A DNA stretch of 64,000 nucleotides from contig NC_064834.1 of assembly GCF_024166365.1 (NCBI RefSeq), positions 54,850,001 through 54,914,000 on the forward strand. The letters are read 5' to 3'. The notes beneath the pieces were generated by a model, which was given only the letters and a program-made list of their open reading frames with translations, ran no database searches and was not told where the DNA came from. The position numbers were made by a program, and so were the translations under genes. This stretch comes from Elephas maximus indicus (Eukaryota; Chordata; Mammalia; Proboscidea; Elephantidae). Of this stretch, positions 1 through 9,837 are shown one piece after another (position 1 is the first letter of the stretch; each line of letters starts with the position of its first letter).

Positions 1-1339
1 CAGACCACTATCAGCCTTTAAGGATATTTGCTGGACATCTTGCTGATGTAAATTGTACCAGATTCCATCCAAACTCTAATTACGTTGCTACGGGCTCTGC
101 AGACAGAACTGTGCGGCTTTGGGATGTTCTGAATGGGAACTGTGTAAGAATCTTCACTGGACACAAGGTAATTTTCACCTTATTTCAGCACACAAAATTG
201 CTTTCAAGATAAAACTATTTTTTAGTTAACAAGCAGCACTTACATTTTAAAGATGGTATTCATACCATTAAACTTCAAAATTCTAACTTTATCTTATTTT
301 CTTATGATTATTTAGCCCTATGTTGATTATTTCCACTGACTTCTTTTTTCTAGGGACCAATTCATTCCTTGACATTTTCTCCCAATGGGAGATTTCTAGC
401 TACAGGAGCAACAGATGGCAGAGTACTCCTTTGGGATATTGGACATGGTTTGATGGTTGGAGAATTAAAAGGCCACACAGATACAGTCTGCTCACTTAGG
501 TTTAGTAGAGATGGTGAAATTTTAGCATCAGGTAAATGACTAGAAATGGCTTTGTGGTAAAGGGTAAATGGTATGCTAAGAGGAAACACTGGGCCTTGAG
601 TTATAAATCTGGGAGTTGTGTTGGCTGATGTTCTGGTGTGTATATTTTCACCATAATAATAAAAGGAAGTACTGGGTGTTGCTAATTGAAAAATTAAGAC
701 CTACTACCTTGTTTAAGGAGCCCTGGTAGCAAAGTAGTTAAGCGCCTGGCTACTAACTGAAAGGTTGGCAGTTCAAACCCACCAGCTACTCCATGGGAGA
801 AAGATTGGCAGTCTGCTTCCACAAAGATTATAGCCTTGGAAACTCTATGGGGCAGTTCTATTCTGCCCTATAGGGTTGCTATGAAGCAGAATTGATGGGA
901 ATGGGTTATTTTAGGTTTCGCTTCCCTGTAGCTGTCACTGTACATGTATATTGACTTATCAGTTAAACTATTGCTTGAAATATTCCTTTAGAAGGATGGT
1001 TGTTAAATCAAGTTTTTTTTTAACCAGGTATATACAGTAAATCCATAAAGTGTATTTGATAAAATGTCAAAATCTAAATGTGATGAATGCTACTAAATGG
1101 CTTTCCTTAACTGCCCCTTAGGTTCAATGGATAATACAGTCCGGTTGTGGGATGCTATCAAAGCATTTGAAGATTTAGAGACCGATGACTTTACTACAGC
1201 CACTGGCCATATAAATTTACCTGAGAATTCACAGGAGTTATTGTTGGGAACATATATGACCAAATCAACACCAGTTGTACACCTCCACTTTACTCGAAGA
1301 AACTTGGTTCTAGCTGCAGGAGCTTATAGTCCACAATAA
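1..1339 (+). CDS. TAF5: TAF5, last three coding exons (partial gene)
   Basis: TAF5 is a core TFIID subunit whose C-terminal WD40 propeller helps assemble TAFs for RNA polymerase II initiation in the nucleus. Three exons are readable: 1-167 (its start lies at or before the window edge; the window opens two bases into a codon), 354-531 and 1122-1339. Introns are GT-AG. The joined frame gives successive WD40 blades, with GH dipeptides and W-D ends (RTVRLWD, GRVLLWD, NTVRLWD), then a tail ending LAAGAYSPQ and TAA at 1337-1339. This matches the human C terminus as I remember it. Phases agree at both junctions (AAG/GGA and G/GT). The upstream LisH/NTD2 part is outside the window. Identity is very secure. 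Confidence 0.97.
717..908 (+). repeat. AfroSINE, full-length type
   Basis: It lies in the TAF5 intron between 531 and 1122. It starts with the tRNA-like head (GGAGCCCTGGTAGC, then the TTCAAACCC B-box region) and keeps the middle segment (AGAAAGATTGGCAGTCTGC) that the short subfamily lacks. It continues into the GGGGCAGTTCTATTCTG and GGTTGCTATGA tail. Confidence 0.93.
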
Positions 1340-2166
1340 ACTGTTGGTACAAAAGACCTTTTGGAAGCTACTGTTTGAAAAAGGGAGACTAAAAGCAAAT
1401 ACCTCAGTGATTAATATTTAAGCTACAAAGAATGTTTTGTCTATATGGATCTGGAAGTATGCTGCTTGGAACATCTGAACAGGACATTTCCACATTTCTA
1501 TAGCAACCACATTTAACTAATTTCCGTTAGTTGAATAGGAGGTATTATGTTCGTGGAGGGGACATTTATGGTGCTTTGGATTGTGTGGAAACTATGCATA
1601 TTCTGTTCAAATACTACTATAATTTATTATGTTTGGGGAAAAAAATCAATTGAGTTCAATTTATTCTGCTTCAAAAGATTCAAATTGAGTAATATAATTA
1701 ATACCATCTTAAATTTTAGCTGAAGAATTCTAGGAGCATGTATGTTTCTGCTGTAAAAATGTTACTGTATGGCACTCAAGTACCATGTTAAGTAGATCCA
1801 CTAACACTTTTTCTTGGCTCCTGATTAGCAGAATGTATGTGACTGGGTAGGGTGAACTACATTTCTTTTCTAAGAGCTACATGAAGTACAACCATCTACT
1901 GACATCTGAATTTACACCTGTTAGTACTGAGTGCACCTAAACACTCTATAAACCAGGTTTCCATGTTCTACTTCAGCTAACAGATACATACAACCTAGTA
2001 CACTTGAAGTCAGACAGACATTTCAGTTGCTTACCTCTAATACTGAGCCTTGCTTTGGTAAACTAAAAGATTTAGACCAAGTCACTGCCAGTTTTTTGCC
2101 TTTGTTTCATTTTGTACAGTTTTTATATTTTTGATATCTTGTAAATAAAGACAACCAGCTTTTCCA
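1340..2166 (+). other. TAF5: TAF5 3' UTR with poly(A) signal
   Basis: This is non-coding sequence between the TAF5 stop and an AATAAA at 2144-2149, with cleavage expected some 15-20 bases later. It is AT-rich and I saw no repeat in it. The end point is inferred from the signal. It lies tail to tail with the ATP5MK last exon, whose signal (TTTATT on this strand) is at 2176-2181. Confidence 0.75.
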
Positions 2167-2267
2167 GGTTCATAATTTATTGTACGAATTGACTATCACA
2201 TGAAGAGTTGATATTATCTTCTCCAGGCATGAGAACTTAGCAGTTGAAGTTCTGACAGTTTTGAGTC
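2160..2267 (-). other. ATP5MK: ATP5MK non-coding last exon
   Basis: Read on the minus strand, a pyrimidine-rich stretch ends TTTTTACAG, with the exon beginning at 2267 (GACTCAAAACTG). It continues to AATAAA at 2181-2176, with cleavage expected near 2160. A donor (GTAAGA) immediately after the ATP5MK stop codon at 3665 supports splicing to here. To my knowledge human ATP5MK has a similar 3' exon meeting TAF5. The splice itself is inferred. Confidence 0.7.
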
Positions 2268-2989
2268 CTGTAAAAACAAACAAAATGGTTTAGACAGAAA
2301 TGTATTCAACACTTAAAACATTCAGTAATTACTATGCTAGGACCATCCATGAACCCTCTGAAACTGAGTGCAAAATTTGTATAATCATATTTTTAGCACA
2401 CCCTCAAAAGACTCGTTAACCCAAAAAGGTTAAGCTGTCACTCAGATTAATATAATTTAATCTAATGCTCCACTTTTTAAATAAATAGCTGCCAACAGTT
2501 CAATATCATCTTAAATGTATACTATTGGAAGTCTAGTATATGAAATAACTATTTTAAACAGTAGAAAGCATATATGAAACTTACTGAATATCTGAGACAC
2601 AATTTCTCCATTTTTTGCAATGAGAATACAACTACTTTCCAAAAGCTAGGAAACATCTAACAGAGAAAATCGGGCAAAACTGTCTGTTTGTGAGGCATAC
2701 GCCACGGGCCACTGCATTCTGGGACATGTAGTCCCCTAAGGTAAATGGTTTTGGAGACTGGAAAAGCTCTGAAGTGCAGAAGGAAGATTTCCTCTCTGTG
2801 AAGGCGATCTATATAGATTACGATCTGGATTTTGGGCTTTCCACACATCACCTATTGCCAACACAACAACTGTTTACCCCTTTTTTTTTGGGCAAATGGG
2901 GTTTGGAGTACCGATAAGAAGAATGAAAATTAAGTCTGTGGAGACTTAAGGAAAAGACAGAACTAGCCATACAAAAATTTGAAACTCAT

Positions 2990-3520
2990 AAACAAACCTG
3001 CAAAAAAAAAAAGATTTGCAACTGATAAATGGGTAATATGGGTGATTAGTAGCTATTATATAAAGAACTTACGGAAGTCACCAAAAGAAAACCTAACTTA
3101 AGGAGATGAACGGAACATCAAGAAAAATACAAACGGTAAACATGAAAAAAATGTACAACTTTACAATAAGAGCCACAAATTATTTTTACTCATCAAATTA
3201 AGAAAAATCAAATTGATATCGCTCCACACTGGCTGAGGCAAAAGAGACACATGCTTTTACACAGCTGAGTGCATCACGACCCTTTGGGAAAGCACTTTAA
3301 CCTAAGAAAATCAGAGATACCATGCTTCTCACACAGAAGTGTTCATTGTAACCGTATTTACAGAAAATTCTAATAGATTTCAGCTGTGAAATATATCCTT
3401 GAACATTCATGCACTCAAATTATAACAGGAACACACTCGTTACAAGACAAAATAAAATCACAGACACGATCACAGCTATTATACACCGAACAAAATACAT
3501 AAAAAAAAAAAGCTAAACCA
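2990..3520 (+). repeat. Old L1-like remnant (low confidence)
   Basis: This A-rich stretch lies in the ATP5MK intron between its 3' exon and second coding exon. Word use resembles the sense strand of an ancient L1 (ATCAAATTAAGAAAAATC, CACTGGCTGAGGC). There is no open frame. The boundaries are rough. Confidence 0.35.
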
Positions 3521-3668
3521 AAATGTTCACAAAAATTGTCAGGGTGATCGGCTGGCAATATTTTTCTCTTGCATATATTTTACACAAAGATAATGATTTA
3601 TTTTTATCGAGGGGGGCTAAAATCAAAATGACTAAGTTACAAGTTTTTAAGTGTTAACTTCTTACCAT

Positions 3669-3934
3669 TTATGTTGCTTTCACAGCGGGAGTTTTTTTAG
3701 ACCTTAACTTGAAGTACAGGACAATCAAAGCAATGCTCCCGTATGTGGCCAGTACACACTGAGAAGAAAGGAAAAGATAAAAGAGTAACAATTACTGTCA
3801 CACCTGTATTATTTTAAATATAACTGCTGAAAGGTATCAATACTTACATTCATTCTACCTGTGAGAGTATAAGAGTTGAAATATTTTTTAAAACCAGTGA
3901 ATTGGAACTCAGGATCAGTTTCTGGACCTGCCAT
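3669..3934 (-). CDS. ATP5MK: ATP5MK (USMG5/DAPIT), ATP synthase membrane subunit k
   Basis: This is a small inner-membrane subunit of mitochondrial ATP synthase (complex V), linked to synthase dimers and stability. Coding exons on the minus strand are 3934-3848 (29 codons from ATG, starting MAGPETDPEFQFTG and ending TLTGRMN) and 3758-3669 (CVLATYGSIALIVLYFKL to AVKAT, then TAA). The total is 58 residues, the same as human. The second exon supplies the single membrane helix. The donor is GTAAGTA at 3847 and the acceptor CAG ends at 3759. An AG acceptor precedes the ATG (exon from 3943), so the start follows a short spliced leader. The stop lies only three bases before the exon end, so the downstream 3' exon should not trigger nonsense-mediated decay. 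Confidence 0.96.
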
Positions 3935-4589
3935 GATTTCAATCTTTAAAAAAAGAAAGAAAACAACAGTAAATTGGTTTGGATGCAATTTAAAAGAAAG
4001 TAATTTTTTTTTTTTTAATTAAAAGACTTTGAAGTCATTATACAGAAACATGGTAAATTTTATGTATGTTTCACCAAAGCCTATAGCAAAGACAGTAAAA
4101 GCCTTGCTGATAAAGAAAAACTTTTGGAAGTAGGACTTCACCTTGGTTGCTACTACATGAACACTCCAGGATATATACTCTAGAATCTAAGTCAAATCAC
4201 TCAGCATGCGAAGAGAACGCAGTAGTCACTACTAAGTCCACCCTATGACCCAATATAGTCTAATGTTTTCATTCCTGGCTCTAGCTACACTGTGGTGCAC
4301 TATACACTGTATTAATCAGTTTTAAGACTAACTGGGACTGAAGTTGGAGCTTGTGATACTTTTTCAAGCGTCTTCACAAGGGTGACCACCAACCAAACAG
4401 CTCAAATTGCAACCCCTACTTTTACAATTTTCCCTGTATAATTTTGGGCCTCCAAGGCATAGGGGGGAAAGGATTATTTAATAAATGGAGTTGACTGCGA
4501 TTGGTGGGGTGGTGGTGAGTTGGAATCCTAACTTTTTACATGAAAATAGATAGATAAAAAGATATAAAGATTTACATGTAGATAATAAA

Positions 4590-5130
4590 ACCAACCAGCC
4601 CTAGAAGAAAACATGGGCAAATATTTTAATCGTCTCAGGGAAGGGAAAATCTTTATAAATATCAAAAGCAAAAAAGTGAAACAAAAAGATAATCAACCTC
4701 ATAATAAGTCAAAGAAATGCAAAATGAGGCCGATAATTAACCAACAGACTGGCAAAGATAAAAATGTGATAATAAGCAGTATTATTAAAAACGCTGAGAA
4801 AATAGGCATTCTCTTTCTGTTGCCTGGAGGGTAAACTGGTACAACCTTCCTAAGGTGCAATCTGGCAATATCTATCAAATTGTAAAATCAATATACCTAG
4901 CAAGTTCATTTTTTTCTTCATTTCTTCTTCAGGAATTTTCCTTCTAGAAATATTACTAAGCAGAAACATATTGTTCAAGGATGGGTACTGAAATACTCCT
5001 TTCAAAGTACAAAAAAAAAAAAAAAACTGGAAAACAATCTAACAGTCCATTTATATGAGAGTGATAAGTTGGAGGGGATATATTGGTGGTAGAATTCTAT
5101 GGAAAGATGTTCCCCGTGTATTTTTAAATA
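4590..5130 (+). repeat. L1M fragment (ORF2 3' end/3' UTR)
   Basis: It resembles the degenerate L1M segment that carries ACCAACCAGCCCTAGAAGAAA, CTCAACCTCAnTAnTAA-like words, AAACTGGTACAACC and GGCAATATCTA, followed by AAAAACTGGAAAACAATCTA. It lies in ATP5MK intron 1 on the + strand. There is no intact ORF, and the 73-codon frame inside it has no independent support as a gene. Confidence 0.7.
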
Positions 5131-5164
5131 TAAAAGAAATACTACTTCTGAAGATTGTAGAATA

Positions 5165-5690
5165 CATCAATGGTTCTTGAAGACCTAGTTCTAGGTCCCG
5201 TATACCATCAGCATTAGCATCACTAGAAATTTGTTGAAATAAAAATTCTCAGGCCCTATACCATGGACTACCTGAAAAACAAACAAATCTGTCTTGGAAG
5301 AAGTATTTACAGCCAGAATGCTCCTTAGAAGCAAGGATGGCAAGACTTAGTCCCACTTACTTTGGACACGTTATCAGAAGGGACCAGTCCCTGTTTAGGG
5401 ACATCATATGTGTTAGAGGGTCAGCGAAAAAGACGAAGACCCTCAACCATATGGATTGACAGAGTGGCTGCAACAATGGGCTAGAACACAGCAGTGATCA
5501 TGCAGATGGTGCAAGACCATGCAGCATTTCGTTCTGTTGTATGTGGTGGGGTCACTGTGAGTCGGAACTCACTCCGTGGCACCTCACCACCACCACCACC
5601 CAGGCTTATTGAATCAGAAATTCTGGGGTCTAGTAATCTGTTTTAATAAGACCTCCAGGTGATTCTGATGCAATGTAAAGTTTAAAAACT
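5165..5690 (+). mobile_element. MER5A-like hAT MITE split by an RTE fragment
   Basis: The left part (about 5165-5255) and right part (about 5600-5690) read through as one MER5A: TCAGCATTAGCATCAC, then TTCTCAGGCCC, then TATTGAATCAGAAATTCTGG and CAGGTGATTCTGATGCA. The intervening 345 bases are the RTE piece listed separately. Confidence 0.8.
5256..5599 (+). mobile_element. RTE (BovB-like) LINE, 3'-end fragment
   Basis: It is 5'-truncated. It contains the C-terminal ORF remnant (ATGGACTACC, AATCTGTCTTGGAAGAAG, AATGCTCCTTAGAAGCAAGG, TTTGGACACGTTATCAGAAG) and the RTE 3' tail (CATTTCGTTCTGTTGTATG, GTCACTGTGAGTCGGAACTC, GGCACCT), ending in CACCACC repeats. The AfroSINE tail resembles this RTE 3' end, the usual SINE-LINE partner relationship. 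Confidence 0.85.
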
Positions 5691-5884
5691 GCTGTTGTAA
5701 TAGAAATAGAAGACCAAATACTTATTACTAATTATATATAAAAAAAACTCAGAACACATAGACAACTTTTTAAGGGAAGTTATCTCTCTAACATCTGTGT
5801 ATTTTACAAAGGCATGTATTTCTTTTGTAATAAAAAATAGCAAGGATATATTCAAAGGTCACCAGAACAACAGTAGAAAATTCG

Positions 5885-6310
5885 AATGTATGACCGCCTA
5901 TCTACCACGACCGACGCCACGCCGAGTCGATTGGCAACATAGACGAGCCGGTCGAGGTCCGGTCGAGGTCGGCAGGCAGTGGCAGTGATTCAGCTGGCTC
6001 GCGATGAAATGGAAGAGGGAGAGATCTGTGAGGAAGCCATCGTTATAGCAACTAGCACTACTCCTCAGTTTACCATTCAAAGGCATTCACGTGCACAGAA
6101 TTGGCAACGATAATTTGAGACAAATGACCTTACTTTTGAACACTGTTTCAAGAAGGTCTTTGGAGCAATGAAGGAAATCCAAGTTTCCTTGGGTCCCTCT
6201 ATTTTGAGAAACCAGTCCAGCCCAATTGGGAAAATCTCCACCAAAAGAAATCCTTACAATGTACCGTTTATACTAACGGTTTCATTTTACACAGCTTATT
6301 AAAGGCACTT
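5885..6310 (+). other. Unidentified CpG-rich, coding-like insert (possible retrocopy)
   Basis: Inside the AT-rich ATP5MK intron, about 100 bases (5900-6000) are strongly CpG-rich. From about 5990 one + frame then reads LARDEMEEGEICEEAIVIA..., with an in-frame TAA at 6111-6113 and a further open stretch to about 6300. A GC-rich leader followed by coding-like sequence without introns suggests a processed pseudogene. I do not recognise the parent protein. I found no clear poly(A) tail or target-site duplication. Confidence 0.35.
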
Positions 6311-6568
6311 TTTCCCCCATTCATCTTCATGATACATTTTTGGATTTTTAAGGCATGAAGTAAGTTTCCAGGAGAAACGGGCTTTGTCAAATTACTGATA
6401 ACCCTATTAGTGAACATCTGTCTACTACCTTGTGTTTAAAACATTTTTAGGATATGGTGTCCACAGCTGTTTTAAGTTCCTCTCTATACAATATGGGAAG
6501 AAGGATGATACCTGTGATATTCCATAGATTATGACTGAAGGGAAGGGCATGGTTAGTATCCAGTATCA

Positions 6569-6733
6569 AACAAAAACCAAACCCTTTGTGGTAGAGTCAA
6601 TTCAACTCATAGTGATCCTACAGGACAGAGTAGAACTGCCCCATTGGGTTTCCAAGGAGCAACTGGTGGATTCAAACTGCCAACCTTTTGGTCAGCAGCC
6701 TGAGCTCTTAACCACTGCGCCACCAGGGCCCCA
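6569..6733 (-). repeat. AfroSINE, short (internal-deletion) type
   Basis: It reads on the minus strand from the CCCTGGTGGCGCAG-like head to a CAAACCAAACCC-complement tail. Head and tail are joined without the middle block. It is the first of three adjacent copies; see the findings for the shared boundary heptamer. Confidence 0.92.
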
Positions 6734-6748
6734 TAGTTAGTATACTCA

Positions 6749-6900
6749 AAACTCATTGCTGTTGAGTCTATTCCGACTCATAGCGACCCTATAGGACAGA
6801 ACAGAACTGCCCCATAGGGTTTCCAAAGAGCACCCGGTGGATTGGAACTGCCAACCTTTTGGTTAGCAGCTGTAGCACTTGACTACTACGCCACCAGGGT
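6749..6900 (-). repeat. AfroSINE, short type
   Basis: It has the same orientation and the same internal deletion as its neighbour. The head (CACCAGGGTA complement) is at the right and the ATTCCGACTCATAGCGACC tail at the left. Confidence 0.92.
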
Positions 6901-6962
6901 AGTTACAAAAAAAAAAGTTAGTTAGTATAAATCCACTAACTACACCACCAGGGTAGTTAGTA

Positions 6963-7112
6963 TAAATCCACTGCCATCGAGTCGACTCATGATGACCCGA
7001 TAGAACAGAGTAGAACTGCCCCATAGAGTTTCCAAGGAGCGCCTGGTGGTTTTGAACTGCCGACCTCTTGGTTAGCAGCTGTAGCACTTAACCACTGTGC
7101 CACCAGGGTTTC
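6963..7112 (-). repeat. AfroSINE, short type
   Basis: This is the third copy in the cluster, minus strand, short type (GTAGAACTGCCCCATAGAG, GGAGCGCCTGGTGG). Between the second and third copies lies a 60-base stretch that repeats CACCAGGGTAGTTAGTATAA and poly(A), apparently duplicated target sequence plus a SINE head end. Confidence 0.92.
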
Positions 7113-7124
7113 CATAGTTAGTAC

Positions 7125-8160
7125 AGCAACTGAAATTTAGCTGAGTCTTGGGAGGAAGGCTTTCGAGAGTCCGAGATGGGGTAGGGAGTGGGGTGTTGCT
7201 GGTGAAGTAAACAACCGGAGCAAAGCCTGGAAACATTTTGGTCTGCACCCTTTAGCAAACAGCAGATTACTTTAGGGCAAAGGGCAGGAACCTCTAGTGT
7301 TAGAACGCACTTCGTGGAATAACTGAACCGAAATTCTTTCCTTTATGACACGTGAGTTTAGAAAGACATAATAATGAAGGATAAAATAAAACATTTATAA
7401 TTGTGATTTAGTATTGCTAAATGGTATGCTGTGGGGAAGTGTAAGAGGATTGGGGAGGAAGGTAACTGTTATTGAATACAGTCCTTCCATGCCTCTTTCC
7501 ACCTATGAAACGGGTATTTCAGAAAAGGCCTAAAGTGACCGATTGTCCTTGCTACTTTCTTTGTTCCTCAATATTGCTGCTCTTGTCTGACTGGACACCT
7601 ACCTGGAATGGTGATCACGGGGTAAAGGAGGCAAAGACGAGTGAGACCGCTTGGGTGCCAGAAGCTGCCTCTCGCGCTTCAAGGTTCTGGCTACCTCCTA
7701 GGAAAAGCTTTCCCGCTGACCGAACACAGACTGAAATCTAACCCGCCTGGTGACCTGCAGAGGCCGGCCACACTCACTACTGCTTCGACAACGGCTGCAG
7801 CGCAGCTAAAAGCCTGGCTGACCAGCTTTCTAAGCACAACTCAGAGGAAACACACAGCTATGGGCATACGGAGGAAAAGAGGTTAATTCGGCCAAAGATG
7901 GAGTTAGAAGTCCGAATCTTCGCCCAATATTACGTCACTGGTGACCTTGGGGGACTACCTTCGCCGGGGGCCTCAATTTTCTCCACTGGAAAATACAACC
8001 TAAAGGCCTTAAGGGACTGTGGAGGCCTTCGGGAGCACCTGTCTGCCTCACTCTGACGCTTCCCAGCCACTGCTCGCCCCATCGCTCCCCGGTCCTCGTT
8101 TTCTCTAATTTCTTTCCTATTCCCCACCGATCTCGACCCGCAAAGGGCCTCGCGGTGTTA
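7125..8160. other. ATP5MK intron 1, no feature seen
   Basis: I found no recognisable gene or repeat. GC content rises toward the promoter. Short open frames on both strands have no family resemblance and are not called. Confidence 0.5.
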
Positions 8161-8244
8161 CCGGACCAGAAACGGTCAGATTGTAGGCCAGCCCTACAAA
8201 GCGGAAGCGCGAGATTCGAGCACGGGTTCTCCCTCTACACTCAC

Positions 8245-8335
8245 CTTGCCAAAGACACAAATTCCACAGCCTGTGTCCTTCAACGTACGCAACCACCCCT
8301 CGGCCCAGCCGGAAGAAACCTCCCCCGCACCCGTT
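8245..8335 (-). other. ATP5MK: ATP5MK first exon (non-coding)
   Basis: On the minus strand a strong donor (GTGAGTG) starts at 8244, after TTTGGCAAG, within the CpG-rich block. It would splice to the acceptor before the ATP5MK ATG at 3943. The transcription start is not directly visible; 8335 is an estimate based on the promoter motifs to its right. Confidence 0.65.
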
Positions 8336-8500
8336 CAACCGGCCACAGCGACTCGGCCTTCTGCGTCGATTGGTTGCGGCTTGAAATCCCGCCCTTCCGC
8401 TTCCTGCCTCCAAATCGTCGGTCCCGCGGGGTAGCAGTCTACGGAGTAACGGAAGTAGCTTGTTGAACCCGCCCGCGCTTCCGGAAGAGTGTCTTTGTAT
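8336..8500. promoter_or_regulatory. Bidirectional CpG promoter of ATP5MK and PDCD11
   Basis: Two head-to-head genes share a short GC/CpG-rich spacer with no TATA box. Visible motifs are an inverted CCAAT box (ATTGG, 8369-8373), a GC box (CCCGCCC, 8388-8394), an ETS site (ACGGAAGT, 8449-8456) and a palindromic ETS site (CTTCCGGAAG, 8478-8487). CCAAT, Sp1 and ETS/GABP sites are typical of bidirectional housekeeping promoters. Start sites are inferred. Confidence 0.8.
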
Positions 8501-8559
8501 CGTGGGTTTGCTAGTCTCCGCGTGTGTGACTGCGGCGGCGCTGGCTCTGAAAGAGAGAG
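8500..8559 (+). other. PDCD11: PDCD11 exon 1 (non-coding)
   Basis: The 5' UTR exon ends AAGAGAGAG before the donor GTACCTGC at 8560, and splices to the acceptor at 9836-9837. The left end is approximate. Exon 1 is non-coding because the first in-frame ATG of the protein is in exon 2. Confidence 0.6.
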
Positions 8560-9040
8560 GTACCTGCGTCGTCGGGCTGGTGAGTGAGGGCCGAGGCGGG
8601 AGCAAGGGAGAACCAGGTCTGCGCCGGAGCCGGGTCCCCCAATTCCTGCTGTGCACCCACCGTACCTGGTGTGTGGTTCGGCCCCCCGAGCCCCTGTCCC
8701 AAAGCCGACTGTACCTGGGAAGCAGCCCAAGTCCCTTCTCTGCCGCTGTCTCGCCTTAAATACTCCTTGAAGCCTCAGTTTCCTCTCGTCTGAATCGAGC
8801 CTAAGATTCAAATTCCCGGCAAACTGGACCCACCTACGTTTTACTCCAAATCCTGGGCTCCTCGGTCGTCACCTCTGTAGTCTGAAGCTCTATAGATTCT
8901 TGTCCGTAAATGTCTCTCAGAACCAACCCCTCCTATTTTCAGTTCTCATTTATACCTAGTTCTGATTCTCATGGCTTCTGTAGTTCAATAGAATCCTAAC
9001 CGGTTTACCTGTCTTCAGTCCTTTCTTCCTGTCCAGTCTA

Positions 9041-9087
9041 TGTCGTTGTTGTTAGGTGCTGTCTGGTCGGTTCCAGCTCATAGCAGG
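9041..9087 (-). repeat. RTE/AfroSINE tail fragment
   Basis: GTTGTTGTTAGGTGCTGTC followed by CCAGCTCATAGCAGG is the reverse complement of the RTE 3' terminus (…GGCACCTAACAACAAC). It is only the tail, in PDCD11 intron 1. Confidence 0.6.
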
Positions 9088-9837
9088 AGTGTACAATCTG
9101 TAGCCTCCAGTATATTTAATTAGTCTTGATTACTATTCTGTCTGTTCCCCTACTTAAGGCTCTAATTTGTCAAAGCAAATATTTACTACTCATACCTAAT
9201 TCAAGATCTTCCACAAAACTTGTGTTTTATCCTGTCTGTAGTCTAGTAGAACATTTCTTCGAAGAAAGGAAACAGCATGCTGGTGTTTACTGAATGGAGC
9301 GGACTTTTCCTGTTACTCTGCCTTTTCTCACATTCCTCCTGCTTTTCCCTCCCCACCTGGCAAAATTCTATTCATCTTTTAACATTCAGCTGGAAGCATC
9401 TTTAGGAAGCTTCCCTCATTTAATGAAGCCTCAAATTACTTCCTACCTCCTTGTCGATGCTTAGTATTTTAAATTATTTGCATACTTGTTTTATTTTCTT
9501 TAAAGTATGCAACTTTGAAGATAAGGAGTTACATATTTGTTTGTGTGTTTCTGACCTAACTGCCTTACACATCATAGCTGCTCAGTAAATATTACATTGA
9601 ATCTATAACTTCTTTTCCTGGAGGAAGATCTTTGGACTTATAGTTTTGAAGCTGGGACCTTTGAAAGGATGAATTATGGATTATTTGGGACCTGATGTTT
9701 AAGTCAGCTATGTCCTATTCCTGAATGCTGTTGAGCACATTGGCTCTAGGAAGCTCTATCTCTTGCCAATGATTATAACCTTTAGGAAACCTGCCAGTAA
9801 GGCTGCATCTCACTGTTACTCTTTGTGTTGTTTTTAG

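Noticed and set aside
4613-4834. Lys/Asn-rich frame of 73 codons
   Set aside because: It lies inside an old L1M fragment and its composition is that of A-rich LINE sequence.
8117-8811. Several long open frames on both strands in the CpG-rich promoter
   Set aside because: They overlap each other, match no family I know, and are expected in GC-rich DNA with few stop codons; the region is explained by the bidirectional promoter and first exons.
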